DNA of 64,000 nt from Amyelois transitella (Eukaryota > Arthropoda > Insecta > Lepidoptera > Pyralidae), in contig NC_083528.1 in assembly GCF_032362555.1 (NCBI RefSeq), forward strand, positions 6,510,001-6,574,000, in the 5' to 3' direction. Positions within the stretch are counted from its first letter, which is position 1. Each line of letters opens with the position of its first letter. Positions 62,629-64,000 of the stretch are shown piece after piece. The notes beneath the pieces are model-generated. The model worked only from the letters and a program-made list of their open reading frames with translations, was not told where the DNA came from and did not search any database. The translations under genes were made by a program, and so were the position numbers.

Positions 62629-63516
62629 AAAACAAACAAATAATTGTTCAAAACTAGACAATAAAAAAGTAGTCTTTCTAAACAACTCATTTATTTATTT
62701 CCTATTATAAAACTAACTATACAAATAGAAAGGAATGGAGATCAAAAATCAACTTGTACTTTTCATGTATACAGAAATAAATAAAACTTCATTTACAAAC
62801 AGCAAAACTGTTTTTTATAGGTATCACTAACATAAATATAGTTACATTTCTTATTTGGCAGTATCTGTACAGTCGTGTGGTTTATTATTTTTAAAGAAAT
62901 ATAATAAGACAGGTAGTTATGCCATTTCAGTTATAAAAGAACAAACTTCAGTTTAGAAATAAAGAAAAAAAAATTATATTTATTTTCCTTCTGTTTCTTG
63001 AAAAGGCATTTATTTCTTATCTCCCCTCTTTCTCTCTAAATGATTTTAACAAAAGATTTAATAATAAAAGATAGAATATGAGATAAAAGTTTACCTTGAC
63101 AAAGTCGAGGAAAAAGCGGCATAGTCATATTAACTTTTTTACTTCTCTATTTTCTTGTTGACTTCGACGAAACTGGACGAAACACATTTGATCATGACTA
63201 AACGAATTTCTATGATTTACTATGTACCTACCTACATTAATTTAAATACTAAAAAGTGTAGTCAGTATATATATTTCAAGTGACTACATATAATACAACA
63301 TGGAGACTACCAAGAAACAAAGTCACTGACGTGTATGCAAACATATTCAAGCGTTAACATACACGACAACCGCATTAACAGTTCTGGGCAAGTGGTTTAG
63401 GTAAGGTTTGTAAAAAAAATATGTACAAATATTTTACGGGCAGTTCGAAGGAAGATTATTACAAGACTTTCCGAGATAGTATATAATCAAAGGGGAAATA
63501 TATAAAAGAATAACAT
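62629..63516. other. Gene-free stretch
   Basis: AT-rich, nothing recognised before the LTR fragment. Confidence 0.45.
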
Positions 63517-63760
63517 GTAGCGGGAGCGATGATTCGGCTCGACCGCCACCAAAGGGTAGATCTTCCGCCAGGCTGGGGTGACGCCTGGGGAACCGCGCGA
63601 CACACGATTTGTGTCGGAGGTTGTATATGTTTATGCTCCAATCCGTGAAATTTTTGCTTGCGCGATTTAGGTTTTTCGCTGTTTTTTTACTGAAAGCGTC
63701 GCGTGATTTAATTTTTTATTGTTGTGACGTGTGGCGTAGACATGTCGCCACAAACACACG
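63517..63760 (+). mobile_element. Partial LTR of the same retrotransposon family
   Basis: Begins TGTAGCGGGAGCGATGATTC and follows the 30712 LTR for about 240 bases (CGCGCGACA..., TTTAGGTTTTTCGC..., TTATTGTTGTGACGTGTG) before diverging. No primer-binding site is seen. Confidence 0.65.
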
Positions 63761-64000
63761 ATATATTTTCGATTCCTAAATTCACCCGCAAAATATCTGT
63801 TGTAACATTAGATAGGTATACCAAACTTATATATTTACTTTTATATGTTATGTTTGTATATATATTTCGTACATAAAATATTCTTACTTTTTATCTCCAT
63901 ATTGTGTAGCAGACGAGACCAAAAATATCTGTACAATAATTATTTAAATCTAAAATAAATAATCTTAACTTCTAAACTATGCTATTTAAAATTCATCTAC

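Noticed and set aside
1..64000. CRISPR arrays, bacterial operons or an anti-phage system
   Set aside because: Repeats are dispersed transposon fragments without regular spacers, and the genes are spliced animal genes.

Overview
The window is from an insect nuclear genome, almost certainly a lepidopteran (moth). The base composition is AT-rich, genes are sparse and have introns, and the DNA between them is packed with repeats. These include Lep1-like Helitron fragments ending in a GCGGGCACAGCTAGT-type terminus, a tRNA-derived SINE, RTE-like LINE 3' ends, and a very abundant SINE-like family with an (ATGT)n tail. No prokaryotic, viral or CRISPR features are seen. I cannot name the species.

Genes all lie in the right-hand third, apart from a LINE. 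MPP10 (U3 snoRNP protein, minus strand, 45408-47189) is a single uninterrupted 593-residue reading frame. About 2.7 kb away, head to head with it, is a ten-exon nuclear receptor gene of the HR78 / TR2-TR4 (NR2C/D) group (plus strand, 49855-58791). I reconstructed its exons from splice sites and phase. A two-exon short-chain dehydrogenase of the carbonyl reductase 1 (CBR1) type (minus strand, 60381-61556) is convergent with it. The three genes show no common pathway: ribosome biogenesis, transcription control and carbonyl reduction.

Positions 1-35400 contain no gene that I can prove. There are about thirty fragments of the SINE-like family, RTE ends, Helitron remnants, tandem repeats (about 32 bp near 5950-6045, about 68 bp at 7394-7770) and long AT-rich stretches. 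Two CpG-rich islands (about 11450-12250 and 25060-26450) look like promoters or first exons of genes lying mostly outside the window. At 35430-38659 there is a long 5'-truncated non-LTR retrotransposon with an intact endonuclease and a reverse transcriptase broken by one frameshift just after its catalytic FADD. Positions 38700-45200 are again repeats, including a (CCCAGCARC)n minisatellite.

Names used in the entries. Family A is the roughly 270-bp SINE-like element with a GTGCCGTGTGGTTCCCGGCAC head and (ATGT)n tail; more than 50 fragments. Family B is the tRNA-derived SINE with pol III A and B boxes. RTE marks C-terminal/3' ends of an RTE-like LINE. HelA (Lep1-like), HelB and HelC are three Helitron-like non-autonomous families. 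Family G is a repeat carrying the motif CCACTCTGGAGAGGAGCCC.

The most notable points are: a shared 3' tail between family A and the RTE LINE, suggesting a LINE-SINE partnership; a duplicated junction of reverse-transcriptase remnant and exon start at HR78 exon 7; a 40-bp direct duplication carrying the HR78 exon 9 splice donor around a SINE/RTE block; an empty site for one RTE insertion; perfect fold-backs inside two SINE copies; and a tandem Helitron array just upstream of the HR78 DNA-binding exon.
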